Notes: generated by a model from the letters alone, not told the origin. Positions 28,509 through 38,247 are shown, counted from the stretch's first letter. The stretch is DNA of 64,000 nt from Hoylesella loescheii DSM 19665 = JCM 12249 = ATCC 15930 (GCF_000378085.1 NZ_KB899218.1:62001-126000), one strand, 5' to 3'. A program made the numbers and translations.

Positions 28509-29285
28509 TTAACGCCAATACACCAGCTTGCGTTTAGACCACAACACCTTACTGCGCTCTGTTATGAAATAGTGTTTGGTCCAATTGCCATGCTTATCGA
28601 AGTTGCTATACCGCTCATGCACCTTATTTTGTTTGCTCTCCGACCACAGAGGTACACACGAAAAACAGTCGTTTGGGTCGCTAGATTCGCGTATATAATC
28701 TGTCAATTGCCCCTTATCGTTATACTTAAATTGGTGATATGTAGTGTTACCATCCGGATATGTATCCTTCATCATTGTCTTTCGGCCTTGTGCATCGTAG
28801 GTGTAAACAAACCTCTTATCCACCTTTCCCGTTGAAAGGTATCGGGTATAAGCCATGAGTTTGGGGCCATTGTAGACGAAGCTATCCTCTATAGCCATGA
28901 ACCAAACAGACTTGCCTGAACCCATTAAACGCCTTTCCTGCCTACGACACCGCCCCTGCTCATCGTAAAAGTACTTATCAATACAATGTACAGTGCTGCC
29001 ATTCTTCTGCCCCGATGGTGTTCTCACCTCTAAAAGCGAGTCGGTTATGGTGTAATCATACGTCTCCTCCGACCGTTTACGCCCCCTTTTAAAATGCTCT
29101 ATGAGCCGTAAATACCCTTGTTCATCGTAATGGCGCACTGTTTTCCACCCGCGTAACGATTTTTCTGATATTTGCTTTATGCCACGTGTACTAATCTCTT
29201 TGGTGTAGTATTCGTCAATGTTTTGGGCATAACCCAAGGCGATTGTGCCCATTAAAAGCAACAATATAAAAGCTATTTTCTTCAT
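28509..29285 (-). CDS. Secreted protein with YD-like repeats, unknown function
   Basis: The start is placed at the methionine giving MKKIAFILLLLMGTIALGYA, a clear signal peptide; the open frame extends to 29327, but that part is not needed. The mature protein (258 residues in all) carries recurrent short motifs of the form Y-D-x-x-G: HYDEQGYLRL, FYDEQGRCRR, TYDAQGRKTM, KYNDKGQLTD and NFDKHGNWTK. These resemble RHS/YD-type beta-strand repeats. It has no catalytic motif I know. It follows the maturase gene by 117 nt on the same strand and may share its transcript. Confidence 0.75.
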   Translation of the reverse strand: MKKIAFILLLLMGTIALGYAQNIDEYYTKEISTRGIKQISEKSLRGWKTVRHYDEQGYLRLIEHFKRGRKRSEETYDYTITDSLLEVRTPSGQKNGSTVHCIDKYFYDEQGRCRRQERRLMGSGKSVWFMAIEDSFVYNGPKLMAYTRYLSTGKVDKRFVYTYDAQGRKTMMKDTYPDGNTTYHQFKYNDKGQLTDYIRESSDPNDCFSCVPLWSESKQNKVHERYSNFDKHGNWTKHYFITERSKVLWSKRKLVYWR

Positions 29286-29402
29286 CGCAACAAACCTTTT
29301 ACATGTTTTTAAACCTATTAATACCATTCATTTACCCACCTTATCAATATGGTTGATTAGTCAGATGAGTCAAGCTAGTCAAACTAGTCTGCCCTCTCCA
29401 AC

Positions 29403-30638
29403 CTAGCCTAACCCTAGGGGATGGGACTTTTTTAGCTCGTCCATGATGTTTGCCGGTGGACATTGCGCCTGCAATTCGCGTTTCATAAACTCGAAATAAG
29501 GGGCGGTATGCTCAAAGAACTGGTAATAACCCTTGCAAAGGTAGTTAAGACCAGGCTGGTTATAGCGGTCGCGAAGAAAACGATTCTTGGGACATTCGCC
29601 ATGACAAGCAAAGCGGAAACGGCACTCCTTACACTGCTGGGGCAAAAGTGCATTCTTCAACTTGGCAAACTCTTTCTGTCGTGGCGACCTCATCATCTCG
29701 TAGATGGTCTTGTCTTTCAGATTGCCAAGCTTATACTCGGGGTACACAAAATGGTCGCAAGCATACACGTCGCCATTAAATTCCATCACGCCTGCATGCC
29801 CACATTCGGCCGCCATGGTACACACCCCAGGAGCCACACCCACCCAATTGGCCAGCGTGGCATCAAACAATTGCACGTAATATTCACCCACATCGTTGCG
29901 CACCCACTCGTCGAAGATGGTGCAAAGAAAGTTGCCCCACTGTTCGGGCGTTACCGAAAAGTCGGCCAACTGGCCACCTTCGTACATGCCAGGGGCAAGC
30001 CTCAACCCATCGTCGCGCGTAACAATACGCTCTACAATGGGTGTAAACTGGATGTAACGGCACTTTATCTCCTTAAAGAAATGGTAAAAATCTAGTGGAT
30101 AATCGGCATTGAAATCGTTGACAACAGCCAGTGCATTCCACTCCACCCCATGCTTATTAAGCAGCCTTATGCCCTGCATCACCTTGTGAAACGAGGGCTT
30201 GCCCGATGCCGTCTTTCGGTATTCGTCGTGAAACTCTTGCGGTCCGTCGATGGAAACACCCACAAGGAAGTTATTCTCCTTAAAGAATTTGCACCATTCA
30301 TCGTTAAGCAATGTGCCGTTGGTTTGTATGCAATTGTCCACCTGCCTACCACGAGCGTAGGCACGTTGCAACTGCAATGCGCGCTTATAAAACGAGATGG
30401 GGCGCATCAGCGTTTCGCCGCCATGCCACGTAAAGAGCACTTCGGGCGTGGTTTGCGCCTCGATATACTCGCGTATGAACTTCTCCAACATCTGGTCGGA
30501 GATGATGTGAGTGGGACAATTGGCATATAGCTGTTGCTTTTCGAGATAATAACAATACTCGCAACGAAGGTTGCAAAGCGACCCTGCCGGCTTCAACATG
30601 ATGTACATCGGATGGCCGAACGGATTGATTGTTGCCAT
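29403..30638 (-). CDS. Anaerobic sulfatase-maturating enzyme (radical SAM/SPASM)
   Basis: A 411-residue radical SAM enzyme that oxidises the active-site Ser or Cys of sulfatases to formylglycine. The [4Fe-4S] motif is C22-N-L-R-C26-E-Y-C29. Conserved ENGTL-like QTNGTLLND and VGVSIDGPQEFHDEYR follow. The C-terminal SPASM cysteine set runs CTMAAECGHAG, YACDHFVYPEY, QQCKECRFRFACHGECPKNR. The opening MATINPFGHPMYIMLKPAGS is typical of the Bacteroides enzymes as I recall them. It is the likely activator of the serine-type sulfatase at 14252. Cytosolic. Confidence 0.92.
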   Translation of the reverse strand: MATINPFGHPMYIMLKPAGSLCNLRCEYCYYLEKQQLYANCPTHIISDQMLEKFIREYIEAQTTPEVLFTWHGGETLMRPISFYKRALQLQRAYARGRQVDNCIQTNGTLLNDEWCKFFKENNFLVGVSIDGPQEFHDEYRKTASGKPSFHKVMQGIRLLNKHGVEWNALAVVNDFNADYPLDFYHFFKEIKCRYIQFTPIVERIVTRDDGLRLAPGMYEGGQLADFSVTPEQWGNFLCTIFDEWVRNDVGEYYVQLFDATLANWVGVAPGVCTMAAECGHAGVMEFNGDVYACDHFVYPEYKLGNLKDKTIYEMMRSPRQKEFAKLKNALLPQQCKECRFRFACHGECPKNRFLRDRYNQPGLNYLCKGYYQFFEHTAPYFEFMKRELQAQCPPANIMDELKKSHPLGLG

Positions 30639-30729
30639 AGCTAACTTGCTGAATTGATGTTTTAGCGTGTTCCGTAAATATCCCGTCGTGGGCTAATCGC
30701 CCTTGAAGAACATCGCAGGAACTTGCCTT

Positions 30730-30737
30730 CAAAGGTA
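30730..30737 (-). promoter_or_regulatory. -7 promoter box for the maturase gene
   Basis: Minus-strand TACCTTTG matches TAnnTTTG, 91 nt upstream of the start codon. A TTTG lies 23 nt further upstream, slightly too far for a normal -33. Confidence 0.5.
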
Positions 30738-31097
30738 AATAAAATATTTCTGAAACACACCAAAACAGCCGTTTGATGTGGCATAAACCCATAAACGCTA
30801 CACGATGCAAGCAAAAAATATGCTACGCCGACACAATGACACCCCACCGCGCACAGCATACCCAATGCGCAACATTCAGTATAGCGTTTGCACAAAACAA
30901 CTACGTTACGATGCAGAACCCACACGCCCCGCTTACAACTTGTAAACAAGGGATGGCGAAAGCGTGTCAACTAGTAAAACGAAGACCTCTTCACGGGGTA
31001 GACGAGAAGAATGAATAAACACTAATAAAATGTTAAATCTTAGGGAGTCGGAGCAGAATAGCCCTCGAAAAGTTTCGTTGTTCTGTCAATTTTGTTG
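30738..31097. other. Non-coding spacer between divergent genes
   Basis: A 360-bp stretch between the promoter regions of the maturase (minus) and the lipoate ligase (plus). The short open frames here have no protein-like features. I see no repeat, tRNA or riboswitch. Confidence 0.4.
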
Positions 31098-31105
31098 TAC
31101 TTTTG
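31098..31105 (+). promoter_or_regulatory. -7 promoter box for the lipoate ligase/glycine cleavage genes
   Basis: TACTTTTG matches TAnnTTTG; a degenerate TTTC lies 21 nt upstream. It implies a leader of about 140 nt before the 31254 start. I found no glycine riboswitch-like structure in it. Confidence 0.5.
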
Positions 31106-31253
31106 CCTTCGGACATGAAAAGGGGCGAACCGCATATAAAATCTACCTCGCCACCAATCGCGTTTACAACGCATCACAAACATGTCTCTAACCCTAATGG
31201 CGAAAGCCACATTGACACAAGCCTAAGTCACCTAAATTGCTACATTACCAGAG

Positions 31254-32222
31254 ATGATATACATTGAACTGCCTTTCAACCAAATACGACAAATCACGTT
31301 TTATCTGGCCATGGAGGAATTTGTGGCTCGAAAACTCGACCTCGACGAATGTTTCTTTATGTGGCAGGTGGAACCCACCGTGTTGTTCGGAAGAAACCAA
31401 CTCATAGAAAACGAGGTGAACCTTGACTATTGTCGGAAACATAACATTAAGGCCTTCCGCCGCAAAAGCGGAGGCGGATGCGTGTATGCCGACATGAGCA
31501 ACGTGATGTTCTCGTACATTACGAAAGACGAAAACGTAAGTCTCACCTTCAACCGTTACCTCAACATGGTGACGAAAACGTTGCAGAAGCTGGGCGTGGA
31601 GGCCGAAGCAAGTGGCCGAAACGATATACTGATACACGGCAAAAAGGTCTCGGGCACGGCGTTTTACCACGTTCCGGGGCGCAGTATCGTGCATGGCACC
31701 ATGCTATACGATACCAACATGCAGCACATGGTGGGCAGCATAACGCCCACCGACGCCAAATTGGTGAGCAAGGGCGTGCAAAGCGTAAGGCAACACATCG
31801 CCTTGCTGAAAGACCACACCAACATTTCGCTGCCCCACTTCAAGGCTTTCGTTAGGCAAGAACTGTGCAACGACAAGCACGTGCTAAGTCCCGACGACGT
31901 GCTAGCCATTGAGGAAATAGAGAAAGAATACCTGACACCCGAATTTATCTATGGAAACAATCCGCGATACACCGCTATCCGTAAGCAGCGAATTGAAAAC
32001 GTGGGCGAGTTTGAGGTGCGCATCGAGATGAATAAGAATATCGTGAAGCAGGTGAACATCATGGGCGACTTCTTCCTTACAGGCGACATCGACAACCGTT
32101 TGCTCTCTGTATTGAAGAACATCCCTTACACCGAAGAGGCCATTAGGCAAGCCCTGCCCCAACGGGTAGACGATATTATCATGAACCTAAGTAAGGAAGA
32201 CTTTATCAAACTTATCATATAA
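31254..32222 (+). CDS. lplA: Lipoate-protein ligase A
   Basis: A 322-residue ligase that attaches lipoate, via lipoyl-AMP, to lipoyl domains. The RRKSGGGCVYAD motif (near residue 73) and SGRNDILIHGKKVSGTAFYH (near 124) mark the adenylate-binding site. The C-terminal accessory domain (about 240-322) is present. It is 14 nt ahead of gcvT, so its natural client is probably GcvH at 33501. Confidence 0.93.
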   Translation: MIYIELPFNQIRQITFYLAMEEFVARKLDLDECFFMWQVEPTVLFGRNQLIENEVNLDYCRKHNIKAFRRKSGGGCVYADMSNVMFSYITKDENVSLTFNRYLNMVTKTLQKLGVEAEASGRNDILIHGKKVSGTAFYHVPGRSIVHGTMLYDTNMQHMVGSITPTDAKLVSKGVQSVRQHIALLKDHTNISLPHFKAFVRQELCNDKHVLSPDDVLAIEEIEKEYLTPEFIYGNNPRYTAIRKQRIENVGEFEVRIEMNKNIVKQVNIMGDFFLTGDIDNRLLSVLKNIPYTEEAIRQALPQRVDDIIMNLSKEDFIKLII

Positions 32223-32236
32223 ACGTCCTAAACAAT

Positions 32237-33328
32237 ATGGAATATAAGAAAACTTGCCTGCACGACAGGCACGTTGCACTAGGTGCGCTGATGCAACCTT
32301 TTGCGGGCTACGACATGCCCATTCAGTATTCGTCTATCACCGACGAACATAACGCCGTGCGTAACCATTGCGGCGTGTTCGACGTTTCGCACATGGGCGA
32401 AGTGTATATCACGGGAAACGAAGCCGAAAAATACGTCAACCACATCTTCACCAACGACGTTGCAGGTGCACCCATTGGTAAGGTGTTCTACGGAATGATG
32501 CTATATCCCGACGGCGGAACGGTAGACGACCTGCTGGTTTATAAGCTGGGCGAAAACGAATTTTTCCTTGTTATCAACGCCGCAAACATCGATAAGGACG
32601 TAGATTGGATGCGACAAAACGCCGAAGGCTACGATGTGGCCATCGATCACTGCTCCGATTACTACGCCCAATTGGCTGTTCAGGGTCCCGAAGCTGAGCA
32701 AGTGATGGAAGAAGTGTTGGGTTTGACCTGCAAGGATCTGGAATTTTACACCGCCAAGACCATCGCCAACAATGGCGCCAACATCGTAGTGAGTCGCACG
32801 GGCTATACGGGCGAAGACGGTTTCGAAATTTACGGCCCGCACGAGTTTATCGTTGAGCAGTGGGATAAGCTGATGGCAAGCAAGCGAAGCGTGCCTTGCG
32901 GACTGGGATGTCGCGATACGCTGCGCTTCGAAGTGGGTCTTCCGCTCTACGGCGACGAACTAAGCAACGAGATTTCGCCCGTAATGGCAGGCTTCAGCAT
33001 GTTCTGCAAGCTAGACAAAGAAGAGTTTATCGGCAAAGAGGCCGTGGCTAAACAAAAGGCCGATGGCGTTGAAAAGAAGGTGGTGGGCATTGAATTGAAA
33101 GACAAAGCCATACCTCGACACGGTTACGACGTGATGAAAGACGGCGTGAAAGTGGGCGAAGTGACCACCGGATACCACTGCATCTCGGTAGACAAGAGCG
33201 TGTGCATGGCACTCGTAGACAGTCAATATGCCAAGCTGGGCAACGAACTCGACATACAAATTCGTAAGAAAACGTTCCCAGGAACAGTGGTGAAGAAACG
33301 CTTCTACGATAAACATTATAAGAAGTAA
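32237..33328 (+). CDS. gcvT: Glycine cleavage system T protein (aminomethyltransferase)
   Basis: A 363-residue T protein that transfers the methylene group from the H-protein aminomethyl-lipoyl arm to tetrahydrofolate, releasing ammonia. GVFDVSHMGEV (about 44-54) and RTGYTGEDGFEIYGP (about 189) are signatures, and GLGCRDTLRFEVGLPLYGDE continues the folate site. It starts 14 nt after lplA. Confidence 0.97.
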   Translation: MEYKKTCLHDRHVALGALMQPFAGYDMPIQYSSITDEHNAVRNHCGVFDVSHMGEVYITGNEAEKYVNHIFTNDVAGAPIGKVFYGMMLYPDGGTVDDLLVYKLGENEFFLVINAANIDKDVDWMRQNAEGYDVAIDHCSDYYAQLAVQGPEAEQVMEEVLGLTCKDLEFYTAKTIANNGANIVVSRTGYTGEDGFEIYGPHEFIVEQWDKLMASKRSVPCGLGCRDTLRFEVGLPLYGDELSNEISPVMAGFSMFCKLDKEEFIGKEAVAKQKADGVEKKVVGIELKDKAIPRHGYDVMKDGVKVGEVTTGYHCISVDKSVCMALVDSQYAKLGNELDIQIRKKTFPGTVVKKRFYDKHYKK

Positions 33329-33500
33329 ATCATCAACTCGAAAGCTAAGGAGCCACTAAGGACAAAAGAAGACAAGGGGAAGAAAGCGTAAAGGCTGTTA
33401 GTCAAGTAGCAACAAGGCATACGGCTTAACTCCATAACTTCTTTAACTCCTTAACTCCTTTCCAAGAACTCAATAACTAAAAAAAATAAAATACAACACT

Positions 33501-33881
33501 ATGGCTAAATTTATTGAAGGACTCTATTATAGCGAGTCGCACGAATATGTACGTGTAGAGGGAGAATTTGCATACATCGGCATCACCGACTATGCACAAA
33601 ACGCATTGGGCAACGTGGTTTATGTAGACCTACCCGAAGTGGACGACGAGATTGAAGCAGGTGAAGACTTCGGCGCAGTAGAAAGCGTTAAGGCTGCCAG
33701 CGACCTCACTTCGCCCGTTAGTGGTGTAGTGGTAGAAATCAACGAAGCACTGGAAGACGAACCCGAACTTATTAATAAGGATGCATTTGCAAACTGGATA
33801 ATGAAGGTGAAGCTGGCCGACACAACCGAACTGGACAACCTGATGGACGCCAAAGCTTACGAAGCGTTCTGCAACAAGTAA
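33501..33881 (+). CDS. gcvH: Glycine cleavage system H protein
   Basis: A 126-residue lipoyl carrier that shuttles the aminomethyl group between P, T and L proteins. The lipoylated lysine is K64 in AVESVKAASDL. A 172-nt spacer separates it from gcvT; the spacer contains tandem TTAACTCC-like motifs (33426-33460) but no promoter box that I can see. Confidence 0.97.
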   Translation: MAKFIEGLYYSESHEYVRVEGEFAYIGITDYAQNALGNVVYVDLPEVDDEIEAGEDFGAVESVKAASDLTSPVSGVVVEINEALEDEPELINKDAFANWIMKVKLADTTELDNLMDAKAYEAFCNK

Positions 33882-33904
33882 GTCCCCATTAACCCCCTAA
33901 CGCT

Positions 33905-35227
33905 ATGCAATATAAGTTTTTCCCGCATACGGAAGAAGATATCAAGGTCATGCTTGATAAGATAGGTGTACCTTCGCTAGACGCGCTCTTTGCCGAGGTA
34001 CCCGAAGAAATACGCTTCCGTCGCGACTACGACCTGCCCAACTCCAAGAGCGAAATAGAGATAAGGAACTTTTTCGACAACTTGGGCAAGCAAAACAAGC
34101 AGCTAACGGTGTTTGCCGGTGGTGGCGTGTACGACCATTACACGCCTTCCATCGTGCCATATATCGTTTCGCGCTCCGAGTTTCTCACTAGCTACACCCC
34201 TTATCAGGCCGAAATATCACAAGGCACGCTACATTACATCTTCGAGTTTCAAAGCATGATGGCCGAACTTACAGGTCTGCCCATCGCCAATGCCTCGATG
34301 TATGATGGCAGCACAGCCACCGCCGAAGCCGCCATTATGGCCATAGCATCGGGCAAGAAGGCCAATAAGGTGTTGGTTTCTGAAACCGTCGACGATAAGA
34401 TTTTGGCCGTAATACGCACCTATACGCACTTCCAAGATGCGCAAATAGAGCTTATTCCCGCCGAAGATGGCATCACATCGCGCACAGCCATGCAAGAAAA
34501 ACTGCAACAAGGCGGTGTGGCTGGCGTGATCGTTCAGCAGCCTAACAAGTTTGGTATCGTTGAAAATTACGACGGCTTTGCCGACGATTGCCACCAACAA
34601 AAGGCCCTTTTCGTGATGAACAGCGTAGCTGCCGACCTCGCCTTGTTGAAATCGCCGGGCGAACTAGGGGCAGATATCGCCGTGGGCGATGGCCAATCAC
34701 TGGGCTTACCCATCAATTTCGGCGGTCCATCGGTGGGTTATCTCTGCTGTACCGAAAAGCTTATACGCAAGATGCCGGGACGTATCGTGGGCCAAACGCT
34801 AGACAACCGCGGACAGCGAGCCTTCGTTCTCACGCTGCAAGCACGCGAACAACACATCCGTCGCGAAAAGGCGACATCGAACATTTGCTCTAACCAAAGC
34901 CTGATGGCATTGTGGGCCACCATCTATCTCAGCCTAATGGGCAAAGAGGGACTGAAAGAAGCCGCACAAATGTCGGTAAACGGGGCACACTATCTCTATG
35001 ACAAGCTCATCGCGTCGGGTAAGTTCAAGCCCGCGTTCAACCAGCCTTTCTTCAACGAATTCTGCGTGAAGTATGTTGGAGGAAACGTCGACGAGCTGCA
35101 ACAACGCCTGATAGACAACGGCATTTTGGGTGGCATTAAGATGGCCGACGATATGCTGATGCTAGCCGTAACAGAGAAAAGAACCAAGGAAGAAGTTGAC
35201 CTTCTGGTAAGTTTAGTAACCCAATAA
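33905..35227 (+). CDS. gcvPA: Glycine dehydrogenase (decarboxylating) subunit 1
   Basis: A 440-residue N-terminal half of the P protein, as found in the split two-subunit form. Signatures include FLTSYTPYQAEISQGTLHYI and SMYDGSTATAEAAIMA. It forms the heterotetramer with GcvPB that decarboxylates glycine. It is 23 nt after gcvH and 13 nt before gcvPB. Confidence 0.96.
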   Translation: MQYKFFPHTEEDIKVMLDKIGVPSLDALFAEVPEEIRFRRDYDLPNSKSEIEIRNFFDNLGKQNKQLTVFAGGGVYDHYTPSIVPYIVSRSEFLTSYTPYQAEISQGTLHYIFEFQSMMAELTGLPIANASMYDGSTATAEAAIMAIASGKKANKVLVSETVDDKILAVIRTYTHFQDAQIELIPAEDGITSRTAMQEKLQQGGVAGVIVQQPNKFGIVENYDGFADDCHQQKALFVMNSVAADLALLKSPGELGADIAVGDGQSLGLPINFGGPSVGYLCCTEKLIRKMPGRIVGQTLDNRGQRAFVLTLQAREQHIRREKATSNICSNQSLMALWATIYLSLMGKEGLKEAAQMSVNGAHYLYDKLIASGKFKPAFNQPFFNEFCVKYVGGNVDELQQRLIDNGILGGIKMADDMLMLAVTEKRTKEEVDLLVSLVTQ

Positions 35228-35240
35228 CCCCGAAAACAAG

Positions 35241-36722
35241 ATGAACAACAAATTATATGGCAACTTGATATTCGAGCTTTCGCGACCCGGATGTCGCGGC
35301 TTTCACTTGCCAGACAACCCTTTCGGGAACTATCCTATTGCCAACGAACTGAAAAGAGGCAACGATGCACAGCTTCCCGAATGCGACGAGGTGACCGTGG
35401 TGAGGCATTACACCAACCACAGCGGCAACAATTTCGGCGTAGACAACGGCTTTTATCCATTGGGCAGCTGCACAATGAAGTACAATCCCGTGATCAACGA
35501 AGAAGTTGCTGCCCGACCTGCCTTTGCTAACCTGCACCCCGCACAGCCTGCCGACACCTGTCAAGGTGCTTTGGCCGCGCTCTATGGACTGCAAAAGGCA
35601 CTCTCGGAAATATCAGGGCTGCACGAGTTTACCCTAAATCCCTTCGCAGGAGCACAGGGCGAGCTTGTTGGACTGATGATTATTCGCGCCTACCATCAGG
35701 CACGCAACGACTCGAAACGCACCAAAGTGATTGTGCCCGACTCGGCTCACGGCACCAATCCAGCATCGGCCGCCGTGTGCGGACTGGATGTTGTGGAGGT
35801 GAAAAGCACGCCGCAAGGCACCGTCGACACTGAACACCTGAAGCAATTGCTGGGCGACGACGTGGCAGCGATGATGATGACCAACCCCAATACTTTGGGT
35901 TTGTTCGAGAAAGACATACCTGCCATCACCAAGATGATACACGACTGCGGTGGACTGATGTATTACGACGGAGCCAACCTTAACCCGCTGTTGGGCGAAT
36001 GCCGACCGGGCGACATGGGTTTCGACGTGATGCACATCAACCTACATAAGACTTTCTCGACACCTCACGGTGGTGGCGGCCCCGGTGCAGGCCCTGTTGG
36101 CGTGCGTAAAGGGCTCGAACAGTTCCTCCCCTCACCTCACGTGGTGCGCAAAGGCGAACGTTACGAGATTGAAGAGCTGCCTTTCGGTTTCGCTCCCGAT
36201 ACGCCAACGATGAACGTAGGCACTTTCTTCGGCAACTTCGCCGTACTGATGCGCGCCTACACCTATATACTAACGTTGGGCAAAGAAAATCTTAAGAACG
36301 TGGGAAAACTGGCTACACTCAACGCCAACTACATCAAGGAGTCGCTCAAAGACGTGTACGACCTGCCCATAGAAGGATTGTGCAAACACGAATTTGTGTT
36401 CGACGGACTGAAAAACAAAGACACGGGCATACGCACGATGGATGTGGCCAAGGCCTTGTTAGACTATGGTTACCATGCGCCAACTATCTACTTCCCCTTG
36501 CTTTTCCACGAAGCCATGATGATAGAGCCCACCGAAACGGAAAGCAAAGCCACCATCGACGGCTTTATTGACGTGATGAGGCTTATCGCGCAGAAAGCCG
36601 AGCAAGACCCGCAACAGCTAAAAGACGCGCCGTTGAACACGCCTATCGGTCGTGTAGACGACGTGCTGGCTGCCAAACATCCCATAACCACCTATAAACA
36701 AAGTATCGATGAACAAGTTTGA
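35241..36722 (+). CDS. gcvPB: Glycine dehydrogenase (decarboxylating) subunit 2
   Basis: A 493-residue catalytic half of the P protein. The PLP-binding lysine is K270 in HINLHKTFSTPHGGGGPG; PDSAHGTNPASAAVCG lies near residue 166. Together with GcvPA it carries out the first step of glycine cleavage. Its last 14 nt overlap the start of lpdA. Confidence 0.97.
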   Translation: MNNKLYGNLIFELSRPGCRGFHLPDNPFGNYPIANELKRGNDAQLPECDEVTVVRHYTNHSGNNFGVDNGFYPLGSCTMKYNPVINEEVAARPAFANLHPAQPADTCQGALAALYGLQKALSEISGLHEFTLNPFAGAQGELVGLMIIRAYHQARNDSKRTKVIVPDSAHGTNPASAAVCGLDVVEVKSTPQGTVDTEHLKQLLGDDVAAMMMTNPNTLGLFEKDIPAITKMIHDCGGLMYYDGANLNPLLGECRPGDMGFDVMHINLHKTFSTPHGGGGPGAGPVGVRKGLEQFLPSPHVVRKGERYEIEELPFGFAPDTPTMNVGTFFGNFAVLMRAYTYILTLGKENLKNVGKLATLNANYIKESLKDVYDLPIEGLCKHEFVFDGLKNKDTGIRTMDVAKALLDYGYHAPTIYFPLLFHEAMMIEPTETESKATIDGFIDVMRLIAQKAEQDPQQLKDAPLNTPIGRVDDVLAAKHPITTYKQSIDEQV

Positions 36723-38067
36723 TGTCTTGATTATCGGCAGCGGACCTGGCGGTTATCGCACTGCCGAATATGCAGTGCGCAAGGGTTTGCAGGTTGCCGT
36801 GTTCGAGAAAGATCAACCGGGCGGCACTTGTCTCAACAGTGGGTGCATCCCAACGAAGACCCTTTGCAAGCATGCAGAAGTGGCCGACACCGTGAGAGAC
36901 GCCCAACAGTATGGCGTGACCATCAAGGATGCAACCTTCGACATCGACATGCAGGCCGTGATAGCTCGTAAGGAAGAGGTAACCGAGAAGCTTCGACAAG
37001 GCGTTGAACAGCTGATGTCGATGCCGGGAATCACCTTCGTAAGGGGCGAAGCACGCTTCACCGCCAACAAGACACTCGTGGCGAACGGCGAAGAATACAC
37101 CGCCGACAATATCATCATCGCTTCGGGCTCGTCGGCAAAGGTGCTACCCGTAGAGGGGGCGCAACTCAAAGGCGTGATAACCTCTACCGAACTGCTCTGC
37201 CTCGACCACGTTCCACGCAGTCTTTGCATCATCGGCGCGGGCGTTATCGGTATGGAATTTGCCAGCATCTACCGCAGTTTCGGCTGCGAAGTAACGGTGG
37301 TTGAGTTCCTGAAAGAGTGCCTTCCCGCGCTTGATAGCGACATCGCCAAACGCCTTCGCAAGCAGTTGGAACAACGCGGTGTGATCTTTGCACTGCAATC
37401 GGGCGTAATAAAGATTGAGCAAACGGAAGGTGATGGGCTGCGCGTGCACTACCAAAAGAAGGGCAAAGACGCCTTCGCCGATGCCGAACTGGTGCTGATG
37501 GCCACTGGGCGTGCTGCGAATGTCGACGCACTGGGCTTGGAGAACACCGACATTAGCTACACCAAGGCTGGCATAACCACCGACGACAACATGCAAACGA
37601 ATGTTCCCGGCGTTTACGCCATTGGTGATGTGAACGGCAAACAGATGTTGGCACATGCCGCAACGTTCCAAGGATTCAGGGCCGTTAACCATATCGTGGG
37701 CCACACCGACCGCATTTTGTTCAACATTGTGCCTGCCGCCATCTTCACACACCCAGAAGTGGGAAGCGTGGGACTGAGCGAAGACCAATGCAAAGAACAG
37801 GGCTTGACCTACAAATGTCGTAAGGGCTACTACCGCTCTAACGGTAAGGCCCACGCAGGAAACGCCACCGAAGGCATGATTAAGCTAATGACCGACGAGC
37901 AAGACCGCATTTTGGGCTGTCATCTCTACGGCGAAAACGCAGCCTTCATTGCACAAGAGGTGGCCGTGCTGATGAACTTTGGCGCCACGCTCGCACAGTT
38001 AGGCGAAATCGTTCACACACATCCCACGCTTAGCGAGATACTGCAAGATATGGCCTTTATGCCCTAA
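36709..38067 (+). CDS. lpdA: Dihydrolipoyl dehydrogenase (L protein)
   Basis: A 452-residue flavoenzyme that reoxidises the dihydrolipoyl arm with NAD+. FAD-binding GSGPGGY is near residue 10, the redox disulfide is C41-C46 in GGTCLNSGCIP, the NAD site is GAGVIGMEF (near 179), and the active-site HTHPTLSEIL is at the C-terminus. The ATG lies inside the end of gcvPB (14-nt overlap), pointing to translational coupling. Confidence 0.96.
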   Translation: MNKFDVLIIGSGPGGYRTAEYAVRKGLQVAVFEKDQPGGTCLNSGCIPTKTLCKHAEVADTVRDAQQYGVTIKDATFDIDMQAVIARKEEVTEKLRQGVEQLMSMPGITFVRGEARFTANKTLVANGEEYTADNIIIASGSSAKVLPVEGAQLKGVITSTELLCLDHVPRSLCIIGAGVIGMEFASIYRSFGCEVTVVEFLKECLPALDSDIAKRLRKQLEQRGVIFALQSGVIKIEQTEGDGLRVHYQKKGKDAFADAELVLMATGRAANVDALGLENTDISYTKAGITTDDNMQTNVPGVYAIGDVNGKQMLAHAATFQGFRAVNHIVGHTDRILFNIVPAAIFTHPEVGSVGLSEDQCKEQGLTYKCRKGYYRSNGKAHAGNATEGMIKLMTDEQDRILGCHLYGENAAFIAQEVAVLMNFGATLAQLGEIVHTHPTLSEILQDMAFMP

Positions 38068-38113
38068 CAAGCAGGTTAAGCATGAGCTAGGAACAACTGG
38101 CAACACATTGTTC

Positions 38114-38163
38114 AAGGCGGATTTTATAAACACCCATTTGGGTTGGCTTATAAAATCCGCCTT
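38114..38163 (+). terminator. Strong hairpin after the glycine cleavage operon
   Basis: AAGGCGGATTTTATAA (38114-38129) and TTATAAAATCCGCCTT (38148-38163) form a perfect 16-bp stem with an 18-nt loop, 46 nt past the lpdA stop. There is no clean T-run, but a terminator or 3' stabiliser is likely. Confidence 0.7.
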
Positions 38164-38247
38164 ATACTATGTGTTTTCTTATCAGCCATCCCTTAATCTA
38201 CAGCCCCTATTATCACCCCAAGCTGCGCAAATGAAATACAGTTATAC

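Noticed and set aside
30773..31018. 81-residue plus-strand frame between the maturase and lplA
   Set aside because: Composition is not protein-like, it has no start context or domain, and it ends before the lplA promoter box.
31106..31253. Glycine riboswitch ahead of the glycine cleavage operon
   Set aside because: The leader lacks the paired aptamer cores and the sequence does not resemble the family.
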